NCBI GenBank assembly: GCA_041395665.1
Contig: JAWLAB010000002.1
Location: 248,001 to 312,000 of the forward strand
Origin: Pseudomonadales bacterium
GTDB lineage: Bacteria; Pseudomonadota; Gammaproteobacteria; Pseudomonadales; UBA7239
Length of the DNA stretch: 64,000 bases
Reading direction: 5' to 3'
Below the pieces are notes generated by a model, which had not been told where the DNA came from, did no database searches, and saw nothing but the letters and a program-made list of their open reading frames with translations. Numbering within the stretch: position 1 is the first letter of the stretch; every line of letters starts with the position of its first letter. The position numbers and the translations under genes are program-made. This document shows, in pieces, positions 26,843 through 34,963 of the stretch.

Positions 26843-27925
26843 TTAACGCAGTTTCAAGGTTGCTAAACCAATGAGAATTAAAATAACGGTAATGATCCAA
26901 AAACGCACAATCACGCGCGGCTCTGGCCAACCTTTTAATTCAAAATGGTGATGTATAGGCGCCATGCGAAAAATACGTTTGCCCGTTAATTTAAACGAGG
27001 CCACTTGCAAAATAACGGACACGGTTTCCATCACAAACACACCGCTCATAATGAAAAACACAATTTCGTGGCGCACGATAACGGCAATCAAACCCAACGC
27101 AGCACCCAAGGCCAACGCGCCGACATCGCCCATAAACACTTGCGCCGGATAAGTGTTAAACCAGAGGAAGCCCAAGCCAGCACCAACAAAGGCTCCACAA
27201 AAAATAATCAACTCACCTGCGCCTTCGATGTAAGGCAAATTCAAATAACCAGCAAATTTGATATTACCTACAGCGTAGGCGAATACAGCTAACGCTCCCG
27301 CAATCATGACTGAAGGCATGATGGCCAAACCATCTAATCCATCCGTTAAATTCACGGCATTGCTAGAACCAACGACCACAAAATAAACAAAGGGCACATA
27401 GAACCAACCGAGGTTAATAGCCACATCTTTAAAAAATGGTACATACAACTGTAACTCAACAGGTGTTTTTGCCGTTTCGTATAAAAACCAAGCTGATGCC
27501 AAACCGAATACCGACTGCCAAAAATATTTCCAACGCGAAGGCAAGCCTCGTGAATTTTTTTCTACCACTTTTCGCCAATCATCTACCCAGCCAATAGCGG
27601 CGAAACAAACGGTGGTAAGCATAACCACCCAAACATAGCGATTATCCAACTTCGCCCACAAAAAAGTGCTTAAACAAATAGATAACAAAATCAAAACACC
27701 ACCCATAGTCGGTGTGCCTGATTTACCTAAATGCGACTGAGGCCCATCGGTGCGCACAGACTGGCCAATTTTTAATCGCTGCAAATAAGCAATGACTGAC
27801 GGGCCCATCAATAACGAAAAGACCAATGCAGTCAGCACTCCCATGATGGCGCGAAATGTTTGATACTGCACAACGGAGAATGCACTCCAATATTGTGATA
27901 AATATTCCGCCAACCAAATCAACAT
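26843..27925 (-). CDS. mraY: Phospho-MurNAc-pentapeptide transferase MraY
   Basis: This integral membrane enzyme makes lipid I from UDP-MurNAc-pentapeptide and undecaprenyl phosphate. The 360-residue, ten-helix protein shows GTPTMGGVLILLSI, the catalytic Asp-rich part AAIGWVDDWRKVVEKNSRGL, SSNAVNLTDGLDGLAIMPS, GDVGALALGAALGLIAV and the C-terminal IFRMAPIHHHFELKGWPE. The start overlaps the end of murF by 7 bases. Confidence 0.98.
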   Translation of the reverse strand: MLIWLAEYLSQYWSAFSVVQYQTFRAIMGVLTALVFSLLMGPSVIAYLQRLKIGQSVRTDGPQSHLGKSGTPTMGGVLILLSICLSTFLWAKLDNRYVWVVMLTTVCFAAIGWVDDWRKVVEKNSRGLPSRWKYFWQSVFGLASAWFLYETAKTPVELQLYVPFFKDVAINLGWFYVPFVYFVVVGSSNAVNLTDGLDGLAIMPSVMIAGALAVFAYAVGNIKFAGYLNLPYIEGAGELIIFCGAFVGAGLGFLWFNTYPAQVFMGDVGALALGAALGLIAVIVRHEIVFFIMSGVFVMETVSVILQVASFKLTGKRIFRMAPIHHHFELKGWPEPRVIVRFWIITVILILIGLATLKLR

Positions 27926-29286
27926 AATGAATCCTCTGTAGCCGCCAAGTGATCGGCAACTCTATCCATACCCGCACTGCGGGATCCTTTGATTAAAAAA
28001 ACTGTTTTTGCCTGCGCTAATACAACACAACGCTCAGTTAACAATTCCCAATTGGGAAAATGCTGCGCCTCCGCACCAAAAGCTTGTGCCGTTGCCCGTG
28101 ATAACTCACCTGTCACCAATAGTTTTTTTATACCAACTTGCCTGGCATAACTGCCAATTTCTGCGTGCAGGGCTTTTGCATCACTACCCAATTCACCCAT
28201 ATCGCCGAGCACCAAAATCTTCTCACCATCACACTGCATCAAAGTATCAATTGCCATGCGCACCGATGCCGGATTGGCGTTATAACTATCGTCAATCACA
28301 CTACTGCCTTGCACACCTTTTCTGAGTTGCAAACGACCCTTGTAAGGCTTCGCCGTATGCAAGCCTTGCGCAATTACATCCAGTGAAATACCTAAGGCCA
28401 AACAACTCGCCGCTGCGGCGAGTGCATTGCCTACATTGTGTGTTCCAATAAAATTTAGAGCGATATTGCGGTGCTCTGTTGATGTGCAAAGCGCAAAGGA
28501 AACACCCGCTGCTGTTTGCACAATATTTTCTGCAAACACATCGGCCGTTTTTTGCATAGAAAAAGTCAGCACACGAAACTGCTCAGAGACACTATCCAGC
28601 CAAGAAGCTGTCCACGAATTATCTAAATTGATAATCGCTGTTCCATCTGAGGCTAAACCTTCAAAAATTTCTCGTTTGCCGCTGGCAACATTTTCTATTG
28701 AACCGAATCCTTCGAGATGCGCTGGCGCGACATTGGTCACCAAAGCAACTTGCGGCTTCACCATCTGCGTGAGATAACGAATTTCACCCACTGCACTAGC
28801 ACCCATTTCTATCACGGCACAATCATGCTCAGGCGATAACGACAATAGCGTTAATGGCACACCCAAATGATTATTGAGATTGCCTTGTGTGATTAGGGGC
28901 TTGCCCTGCTGTACCAAAATTGCAGCAATCATTTCTTTGGTCGTGGTTTTACCGGCACTGCCCGTTAAGCCAATTATTTTTCCGCTAAATAAATTGCGAT
29001 TCAGGCAGGCAATTTTTCCCAATGCTTGCACGCAATCACTCACTTCCAGCTGCGGAAAATTTAATGCAGCATTTTTTCTTTCGACGATAGCAGCGACAGC
29101 GCCTGCTCTCTGCACATCAGCCAAAAAATCGTGCGCATCAAAGCGCTCGCCAGCCAGCGCGACAAACAAATCGCCCGCTTGCACTTTACGGCTATCAATT
29201 ACCACGCGTGTAAACGCAGTATCCGTTGCGCTGCGAGCAGCACCACAGGCATCCGCCACCACAAATAGCGTTTGCGCTCGCATCAT
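27919..29286 (-). CDS. murF: UDP-MurNAc-tripeptide--D-Ala-D-Ala ligase MurF
   Basis: MurF adds D-Ala-D-Ala to complete the pentapeptide. The 455-residue ligase has RVVIDSRKVQAGDLFVALAG, the P-loop IGLTGSAGKTTTKEMIAAIL, ITQGNLNNHLGVPLTLLSL, VIEMGASAVGEIRYLT and IDDSYNANPASVRMAIDTL with LVLGDMGELG. It starts with ATG overlapping the murE stop (ATGA) and ends inside mraY. Confidence 0.97.
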   Translation of the reverse strand: MMRAQTLFVVADACGAARSATDTAFTRVVIDSRKVQAGDLFVALAGERFDAHDFLADVQRAGAVAAIVERKNAALNFPQLEVSDCVQALGKIACLNRNLFSGKIIGLTGSAGKTTTKEMIAAILVQQGKPLITQGNLNNHLGVPLTLLSLSPEHDCAVIEMGASAVGEIRYLTQMVKPQVALVTNVAPAHLEGFGSIENVASGKREIFEGLASDGTAIINLDNSWTASWLDSVSEQFRVLTFSMQKTADVFAENIVQTAAGVSFALCTSTEHRNIALNFIGTHNVGNALAAAASCLALGISLDVIAQGLHTAKPYKGRLQLRKGVQGSSVIDDSYNANPASVRMAIDTLMQCDGEKILVLGDMGELGSDAKALHAEIGSYARQVGIKKLLVTGELSRATAQAFGAEAQHFPNWELLTERCVVLAQAKTVFLIKGSRSAGMDRVADHLAATEDSLC

Positions 29287-30782
29287 GCGACACCGCCTGC
29301 GTGCTGCTGACGACGCAGATGCAAAGCCTGTTGCGCGTGCTCCACATCGGAAAAATGCAGGCGCTGACCTAAAATTTCTTGATAATCTTCGTGGCCTTTA
29401 CCGGCTAACAGCACAATATCGCCCGCAGAAGCGTTGGTGATGACCTGCTTGATAGCTTCATCACGATCAACAATCACTTCGTATGCTTTGTGGCTTGTTG
29501 CCACAAAACCAGCAACGATTTCCGCAATAATTTGCTCTGGCTTTTCATCGCGTGGATTATCGGTCGTCACCACAACGTAATCAGCTAAAGCTTGCACAGC
29601 TTGCGCCATCTGCGGGCGTTTTCCTTTGTCACGTTTGCCGCCACATCCAAATACGCACCACAACTTCTTTGCCGTTTGTGGACGCAGTGCTTGCAAAACT
29701 TTCTGTAAAGCATCGGGGGTGTGTGCGTAATCCACCACCACCAAGATGTCATCATTTTTTTCACTAACGATATGCGTGCGCCCCGGCACGACCTCTAACT
29801 GCGCGACTGCTTGCAACGCAGCTTCAAGGCCGATGCCGTGACCACACAAGGTGGCTACTACCGCAAGGGTATTGAGCAGGTTATATCCCCCCGGAAATCT
29901 GCTCTGTAGCTCACCTTTCCCCCAGGGCGTACGGATACTGGCAGCGATACCCTGTCCAGTTACCTCATAACGCTCCACTCCGAGATCGCTTGTTACATTT
30001 TCCAGCGCGTAACTCAGCACTGGTTTTCCATTTTTTTGCACGCGTGCAATCAATTGCTGACCAAAAGCATCGTCAGCATTGATAATCGCCAATTGCAGCG
30101 CATCCACATCAAATAATTTTTGTTTCGCCGCCGCGTAGCTCGCCATGTCACCGTGATAATCCAAATGATCACGCGTTAAATTGGTGAAAATAGCTGTATC
30201 AAATTGCACGCTATCGACACGGTGTTGATCGAGCGCGTGTGACGAAACTTCCATAGCCACCATATTGGTATTTTGTTGCACTAAATCAGCTAATAAGCGA
30301 TGCACCGTCAACACATCTGGCGTTGTCATTCCCGTTTCAAAACGCTGCGCTTGCTGCAACATGCCGCAGCCTAGCGTGCCCATAAATGCCGTCTGACCGA
30401 TTGTTTTCTGCCACGCTTGCGCCAACCAATGCGAGCACGATGTTTTACCGTTGGTGCCGGTAATACCAACAACAGTACAGTTTTTTGAAGGCTGACCATA
30501 AAAAGCGTGCGCGATTGCACCAAGGTTTCTTTTCAAATCAGCAATAAGAATAGTGGGGGAATTATTTGCAGCACTATTGCGCTGCGACGCATCCACAGCG
30601 ACAGCCGCTGCACCGCGTTGCACTGCTTGTGCGATGTGTGCCTGTGCTATTTCTGGTTCATCGACCAAAGAAAAAAACACATCGTTAGCGCACACTTTTC
30701 TGCTATCTAATTGCAAATGCGCAACGGTTGCACCCTGCAATACATCGCCAAACCAAGTACGCACTGCCGCTAGGCCATTCAT
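29283..30782 (-). CDS. murE: UDP-MurNAc-L-Ala-D-Glu--2,6-diaminopimelate ligase MurE
   Basis: MurE adds the third peptide residue, here most likely meso-diaminopimelate. The 499-residue ligase has LQLDSRKVCANDVFFSLV, the P-loop VGITGTNGKTSCSHWLAQAW, MEVSSHALDQHRVDSV, NLTRDHLDYHGDMASYAAAK and VDYAHTPDALQKVLQAL. The stretch TTDNPRDEKPEQII carries the DNPR motif that selects diaminopimelate rather than lysine. It overlaps ftsI and murF by ATGA. Confidence 0.97.
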   Translation of the reverse strand: MNGLAAVRTWFGDVLQGATVAHLQLDSRKVCANDVFFSLVDEPEIAQAHIAQAVQRGAAAVAVDASQRNSAANNSPTILIADLKRNLGAIAHAFYGQPSKNCTVVGITGTNGKTSCSHWLAQAWQKTIGQTAFMGTLGCGMLQQAQRFETGMTTPDVLTVHRLLADLVQQNTNMVAMEVSSHALDQHRVDSVQFDTAIFTNLTRDHLDYHGDMASYAAAKQKLFDVDALQLAIINADDAFGQQLIARVQKNGKPVLSYALENVTSDLGVERYEVTGQGIAASIRTPWGKGELQSRFPGGYNLLNTLAVVATLCGHGIGLEAALQAVAQLEVVPGRTHIVSEKNDDILVVVDYAHTPDALQKVLQALRPQTAKKLWCVFGCGGKRDKGKRPQMAQAVQALADYVVVTTDNPRDEKPEQIIAEIVAGFVATSHKAYEVIVDRDEAIKQVITNASAGDIVLLAGKGHEDYQEILGQRLHFSDVEHAQQALHLRRQQHAGGVA

Positions 30783-32581
30783 GCAGTCACCCCTTTAGTA
30801 GCAGGCTTGCTGACATTGACTTTATTTTTTTCTGCCGTTTGTGGTTGTGTTGTTGCTGGAGGAATAGCGTCAGGTACTACTCCCATCAACTGCAAAACCC
30901 CTTGCATTAACTGACTAAAAACAGGTGCTGCCGCTTCACCACCGTAATACTGCCCCGTGCTCGGCTCATCAATCATGACAGCCATGGCATAACGCGGGTT
31001 GCTGATCGGCGCAATGCCTGCAAATACGGCAACATAACGATTTGGGCTGTAACCACGACCATCCAATTTATGCACCGTGCCTGTCTTACCCCCCACACGA
31101 AAGCCTGGCACTTTCGCGCGCGTTGCAGTACCGCCAGGCAGAGTGACAGACTCCAGCATTGGAATTAATTGCTGTACCACTTTTTCTGGCAATACGCGTT
31201 CACCTTGCGTCACTGCATCTTTTCGCAAGATGGAAACTGGCATTTTGACGCCTTCATTACCAAAGACACTGTACGCATGTGCCAATTGCAAAGTGGTCAC
31301 GGAAACACCATAACCAAACGCCATGGTGACGCGATCAAGATCGCGCCAACGCTGATAGCTTGGTAATACTCCAGTACTTTCCCCAGGAAAACTTGTACCA
31401 GTTACCTGTCCAAAACCAACACGATGAAATAAACCGCGTACAACATTGGGGTCCATCGATAATGCAATTCGTGCCGTGCCTACCTGACTCGATTTTTGAA
31501 TAACCCCTGTCAAATTGATCACGCCGTAGTTGCGGTGATCTTTCAATACTTTTCCTTGCACATTGATGCTGCCTGGATTGGTATCAATCACCATTTCCGG
31601 CTTCCATTTTCCACTTTCTAATGCTGCCGACATCGTCAGCGGTTTCATCGTTGAGCCTGGCTCAAATACATCAACCATTGCACGGTTACGCATTTGATTT
31701 GGTTTTACGCCAATACGATTATTAGGGTTGTATGAAGGCCAATTCACCATGGCGAGCACTTCACCAGTTTTCACATCAATAACAACAGCAGACCCTCCTT
31801 TTGCCTCAAACTTTTCAACCGTGCTTTGCAAAATTGTGTGCGCAAAATACTGCAAACGAAGATCAATACTTAATGCGATATCTAAACCATGCTGCTCAGG
31901 TCTTTGTAATCCCAAATCTTTAACAACTCGCCCCTTCAAATCTTTAATAACGCGACGATGACCTTCTTTTCCTGTTAAAGCATCATTAAATTCCAGCTCT
32001 ATTCCTTCTTGCCCGCGATCGTCAATATTGGTGAATCCAACCAAACTTGCTGTGACATCCCCCGCAGGATAAAAGCGCTTGTATTCTCGTTGGCCGTAAA
32101 CACCATCAATCCCTTCCGCCAAAATAACTTCTGCTTCCGCTGGCGCCATTTGTCGCCGCAGATACATAAATTCTTTATTGCCGTACTGCGCCATTTTTTC
32201 GCGTACCTCCTGCTCGCCCCAAGACATAATTCGCCCAACAGCGCGCCAGCTTTCTAAGTCTTGCCCCATTTCTTTTGGATTCGCCCACAGCGTGACAACC
32301 GGCGTACTTACCGCCAAAGGTTCACCATTGCGATCCGTGATCATGCCGCGATGCGCCTGAATTTTTACAGGACGCACCATTCGCGCTTCACCCTGCTTCT
32401 CTAAAAAAGCATGATTCATCAAAACTTGATGGTTCGCTAAACCGCCCAACAATAACAAAGCGAGAAAAGCCAAAAAGCCAAATGCCGTCTTCATGCGCCA
32501 GCCATCACGCGGCAAAATATCTTGCGTTATATTTTTCTTGCTCTGAACTTTACTTGATGACATATTTTTCTCAGCCATCAT
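30779..32581 (-). CDS. ftsI: Peptidoglycan transpeptidase FtsI (PBP3)
   Basis: FtsI is the divisome-specific class B penicillin-binding protein. The 600 residues include a cytoplasmic N-terminus, one transmembrane helix (about 35-55), the pedestal domain (GMITDRNGEPLAVSTPVVTL) and the transpeptidase domain with the active Ser in DVFEPGSTMKPLTM and the KTG box in VGGKTGTVHK. The second catalytic motif, usually SSN, reads SSQ (KSSQVGTARIAL). That is uncommon compared with the enterobacterial and Pseudomonas proteins I know. It overlaps ftsL and murE. Confidence 0.97.
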   Translation of the reverse strand: MMAEKNMSSSKVQSKKNITQDILPRDGWRMKTAFGFLAFLALLLLGGLANHQVLMNHAFLEKQGEARMVRPVKIQAHRGMITDRNGEPLAVSTPVVTLWANPKEMGQDLESWRAVGRIMSWGEQEVREKMAQYGNKEFMYLRRQMAPAEAEVILAEGIDGVYGQREYKRFYPAGDVTASLVGFTNIDDRGQEGIELEFNDALTGKEGHRRVIKDLKGRVVKDLGLQRPEQHGLDIALSIDLRLQYFAHTILQSTVEKFEAKGGSAVVIDVKTGEVLAMVNWPSYNPNNRIGVKPNQMRNRAMVDVFEPGSTMKPLTMSAALESGKWKPEMVIDTNPGSINVQGKVLKDHRNYGVINLTGVIQKSSQVGTARIALSMDPNVVRGLFHRVGFGQVTGTSFPGESTGVLPSYQRWRDLDRVTMAFGYGVSVTTLQLAHAYSVFGNEGVKMPVSILRKDAVTQGERVLPEKVVQQLIPMLESVTLPGGTATRAKVPGFRVGGKTGTVHKLDGRGYSPNRYVAVFAGIAPISNPRYAMAVMIDEPSTGQYYGGEAAAPVFSQLMQGVLQLMGVVPDAIPPATTQPQTAEKNKVNVSKPATKGVTA

Positions 32582-32895
32582 TGCACCTTAACCACGATAA
32601 TTTTGTCAGTTTGCGGTGCTTGCATACCCAAATCTTTTTCTGCCATGTCGTGCACGCGGCCGTATGCAGCCCAAGTGGTTTTCTCAACCAAATACTGTCC
32701 CCACAACACCTGCATATTGCGCGCATCTTTGCGGAGTGTTTCTAACTCGGCTAAATAACGACGATTCTCAAAAGTGGAAACAATCACACCCAAGGCCGTG
32801 CCCATCACAGAAAAAATTAATAACACGAGGCAGAACAGACCAAATACACTGATTTCGAAACTTTTCTTCTGATCGTCAGGTGATTGCGCACTCAT
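32578..32895 (-). CDS. ftsL: Cell division protein FtsL
   Basis: This is a small bitopic divisome protein of about 105 residues that forms the FtsQLB complex. It has a short cytoplasmic tail, a transmembrane helix (FGLFCLVLLIFSVMGTALGVIV) and a periplasmic coiled coil with the typical LETLRKDARNMQVLWGQYLVE. The ATG at 32895 overlaps the rsmH stop as ATGA; the frame extends three codons further upstream (32904). Its position between rsmH and ftsI supports the call. Confidence 0.93.
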   Translation of the reverse strand: MSAQSPDDQKKSFEISVFGLFCLVLLIFSVMGTALGVIVSTFENRRYLAELETLRKDARNMQVLWGQYLVEKTTWAAYGRVHDMAEKDLGMQAPQTDKIIVVKVQ

Positions 32896-33839
32896 GCTGC
32901 GCACTCCATCGGCAATTTTTCTGCCACGCGCATGACGGCACTGCGCGAACGCGGGTTTTGTGCCACTTCTTGCTCACTGGCTTTAACCGCTTTGCCAACC
33001 AATTTCAGTGTGCGCCCTTCCGCTTCACCCGTGACGGGAATATGGCGCGGCAATACTTTTCCACGGCTCTGCTCGCGAAAATAGTGTTTGACGATACGAT
33101 CTTCCAAAGAATGAAATGCAATAACGGCAATGCGACCACCGCTGCACAGTATTTGTTGCGAGTGTTGTAGCGCTGCTTCTAACTCGCCCAATTCGTTATT
33201 GATAAAAATGCGTATCGCTTGAAAAACACGCGTCGCAGGATGTTTGTGTTTTTCCCATGCAGGATTGGCGGCAGACACTACTTCCGCCAATTGCAGCGTG
33301 GTTTGAAAAGGCTGCTCGATACGCGCTGTTGCTATCGCCTGTGCGATGCGTTTCGCATAACGCTCTTCACCGTATTCGCGAAACACTGTGGTCATCTCTT
33401 CTACGGACGCATGATTGATCCATTCACTCGCGCTGACGCCAGACGAGGTATCCATACGCATATCTAAAGGACCATTTTGCAAAAAACTGAAACCGCGTTC
33501 GGCATCATCCAATTGCGGCGAAGAAACACCTACATCTAACAAAATCCCACGCACTTTGCCCAACCAACCGCGTGCAGAGACTTCGCTCAACATATCGCCA
33601 AAATTATTGTGCGCGATGGCAAAACGCGCATCATCAGCGTGCGCAGTTTTTGCATGATGAATCGCCGTTGTATCGCGATCAAAAGCCAGCAATTTGCCAG
33701 CGGGAGACAAACGCGATAACAACAGCGCACTGTGTCCGCCGCGTCCATAAGTGCCGTCGATATAAATGCCGTCGCGATCCGTCAGCAGCGCATCAACCGC
33801 TTCTTGCAGCAGTACCGTTGTGTGAGTGAAGTGACTCAT
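32892..33839 (-). CDS. rsmH: 16S rRNA (cytosine1402-N4)-methyltransferase RsmH
   Basis: RsmH methylates N4 of C1402 in the ribosomal P site. The protein of about 315 residues shows the opening HFTHTTVLLQEAVDALL, the SAM-binding GIYIDGTYGRGGHSALLL, LDVGVSSPQLDDAERGFSF, GPLDMRMD, FQAIRIFINNELGELEAAL and IAVIAFHSLEDRIVKHYF. I chose ATG 33839, which has AGGTG just upstream, over GTG 33845. It follows mraZ closely. Confidence 0.96.
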   Translation of the reverse strand: MSHFTHTTVLLQEAVDALLTDRDGIYIDGTYGRGGHSALLLSRLSPAGKLLAFDRDTTAIHHAKTAHADDARFAIAHNNFGDMLSEVSARGWLGKVRGILLDVGVSSPQLDDAERGFSFLQNGPLDMRMDTSSGVSASEWINHASVEEMTTVFREYGEERYAKRIAQAIATARIEQPFQTTLQLAEVVSAANPAWEKHKHPATRVFQAIRIFINNELGELEAALQHSQQILCSGGRIAVIAFHSLEDRIVKHYFREQSRGKVLPRHIPVTGEAEGRTLKLVGKAVKASEQEVAQNPRSRSAVMRVAEKLPMECAA

Positions 33840-33847
33840 GCTCACAC

Positions 33848-34294
33848 CTAAAACGAAATCGTGGACATCGCCGCAGGCAGCTCAAACTGCCCACTGACGG
33901 CTGTATCAAGACACTGCTGCCAGTTTTCCTCACTCCACAATTCGAATTTTTTGCCCTGCCCGACGAGCACGAGTTTTTTATCCAACTGCGCGTATTTGCG
34001 CAGTGAAGCGGGCAACAAAATGCGACCGTTGCCATCCATTTCCAATTCGCTGGCGTAACCCAGCAGCAGGCGTTGAATGCGGCGCACATTAGGGTCGGTG
34101 CTAGGCAGTGCTTCCAGTTGCGCTTCCAAGGTTTGCCACACGGGCAGCGGATAAATGCGCAGGCAACTGTCTTGGATGTCGATAGTGGCGACCAATTGAC
34201 CACGGCACAGCTCAGCCAGTACTTCACGGTACTTGGCTGGAATCGCCAATCGCCCTTTCGGGTCTAGATTGATTTCCGCTATGCCTCGAAACAT
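33848..34294 (-). CDS. mraZ: Transcriptional regulator MraZ
   Basis: MraZ is an AbrB-like DNA-binding protein that forms ring oligomers and represses its own dcw operon. The 148-residue protein has two SpoVT/AbrB-type repeats: FRGIAEINLDPKGRLAIPAK at the N-terminus and a second copy LEMDGNGRILLPASLRKYA around residue 80. Length and position at the head of the cluster are canonical. Its likely operator repeats are described at 34325-34359. Confidence 0.96.
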   Translation of the reverse strand: MFRGIAEINLDPKGRLAIPAKYREVLAELCRGQLVATIDIQDSCLRIYPLPVWQTLEAQLEALPSTDPNVRRIQRLLLGYASELEMDGNGRILLPASLRKYAQLDKKLVLVGQGKKFELWSEENWQQCLDTAVSGQFELPAAMSTISF

Positions 34295-34324
34295 GGCCTA
34301 TCCCTGGTGCGCAGGTGCAGCAAA

Positions 34325-34359
34325 TCCCATATTCGCCACTTTTACCCACTTTTCACCAC
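34325..34359 (-). promoter_or_regulatory. MraZ-binding repeats upstream of mraZ
   Basis: On the minus strand four ten-base repeats run head to tail: GTGGTGAAAA, GTGGGTAAAA, GTGGCGAATA and TGGGATTTG. This is the pattern of MraZ boxes (TGGG-like units at 10-bp spacing) found before mraZ in many bacteria. They lie between the promoter and the mraZ start, as expected for autorepression. Confidence 0.82.
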
Positions 34360-34365
34360 AGAGGC

Positions 34366-34394
34366 ACACTATAGGGGGCAAAAAACCTTGTCAA
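34366..34394 (-). promoter_or_regulatory. dcw cluster promoter
   Basis: On the minus strand a perfect -35 TTGACA (34389-34394) precedes TATAGT at 34368-34373 (15-bp spacing) or TAGTGT at 34366-34371 (17-bp spacing). The MraZ repeats start a few bases downstream. This is probably the main promoter for mraZ and the following genes. Confidence 0.7.
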
Positions 34395-34572
34395 GGCAGG
34401 AAAATGGCGCGTTCAGCGCAGTTCGCCTCAATTTATCGCCAGATAGCAGCAAGTTATCGACTTTTCATGATGGTCAAAATCTATACAAATCATGGCAATA
34501 GAAAACAAACCTAAAGTAAAACCTTAAGTTTAATTTGTTTGAGAAGGGGTATTGAAGAAAGAAGAAAAAATT

Positions 34573-34920
34573 AGAGCTGGCCGATAAGCCGGGTTCTGTC
34601 GTGGACAACCATTCATCTGGGACCTGCGTCACCGCAGACCTCAAGCGACCTACCCGAACCCAACGCGGGCCGCGCCAAAGGGTTCCTATTTGGTCTTGCT
34701 CCGAGTGGGGTTTACCGTGCCGGTCTGTTACCAGACTCGCGGTGCGCTCTTACCGCACCATTTCACCCTTACCACGCAGCTTTGCAGCCCGTTCGGCGGT
34801 TTGCTTTCTGTTGCACTGGCCGTCGGCTCACGCCGCCCAGGCGTTACCTGGCACTCTGCCCTATGGAGCCCGGACTTTCCTCCACCTTTTGCAAGGCAGC
34901 GATTGTCTGGCCAACTCCGC
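34573..34920 (-). ncRNA. rnpB: RNase P catalytic RNA (class A)
   Basis: This is the ribozyme subunit of RNase P, which matures tRNA 5' ends. On the minus strand it begins GGAGTTGGCCAGACAATCGC, followed by the conserved GGAGGAAAGTCCGGGCTCC (P4 and CR-I). It continues with AGGGTGAAATGGTGCGGTAAGA and ends with ACAGAACCCGGCTTATCGGCC, the 3' P4/P1 strand. Size (about 350 nt) and order of conserved blocks fit a bacterial class A RNA. Downstream on the minus strand AATTTTTTC gives a U-tract. It lies next to mraZ, as in Pseudomonas. Confidence 0.96.
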
Positions 34921-34925
34921 GCGCA

Positions 34926-34954
34926 AGAATAATCGCGCAGCGCTGCTTTAGCAA
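34926..34954 (-). promoter_or_regulatory. rnpB promoter
   Basis: On the minus strand TTGCTA (34949-34954) and TATTCT (34926-34931) are separated by exactly 17 bases, and the RNA begins about 7 bases further on. It lies in the short gap after the acyl-CoA synthetase stop codon. Confidence 0.6.
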
Positions 34955-34963
34955 ATCAAAAAA

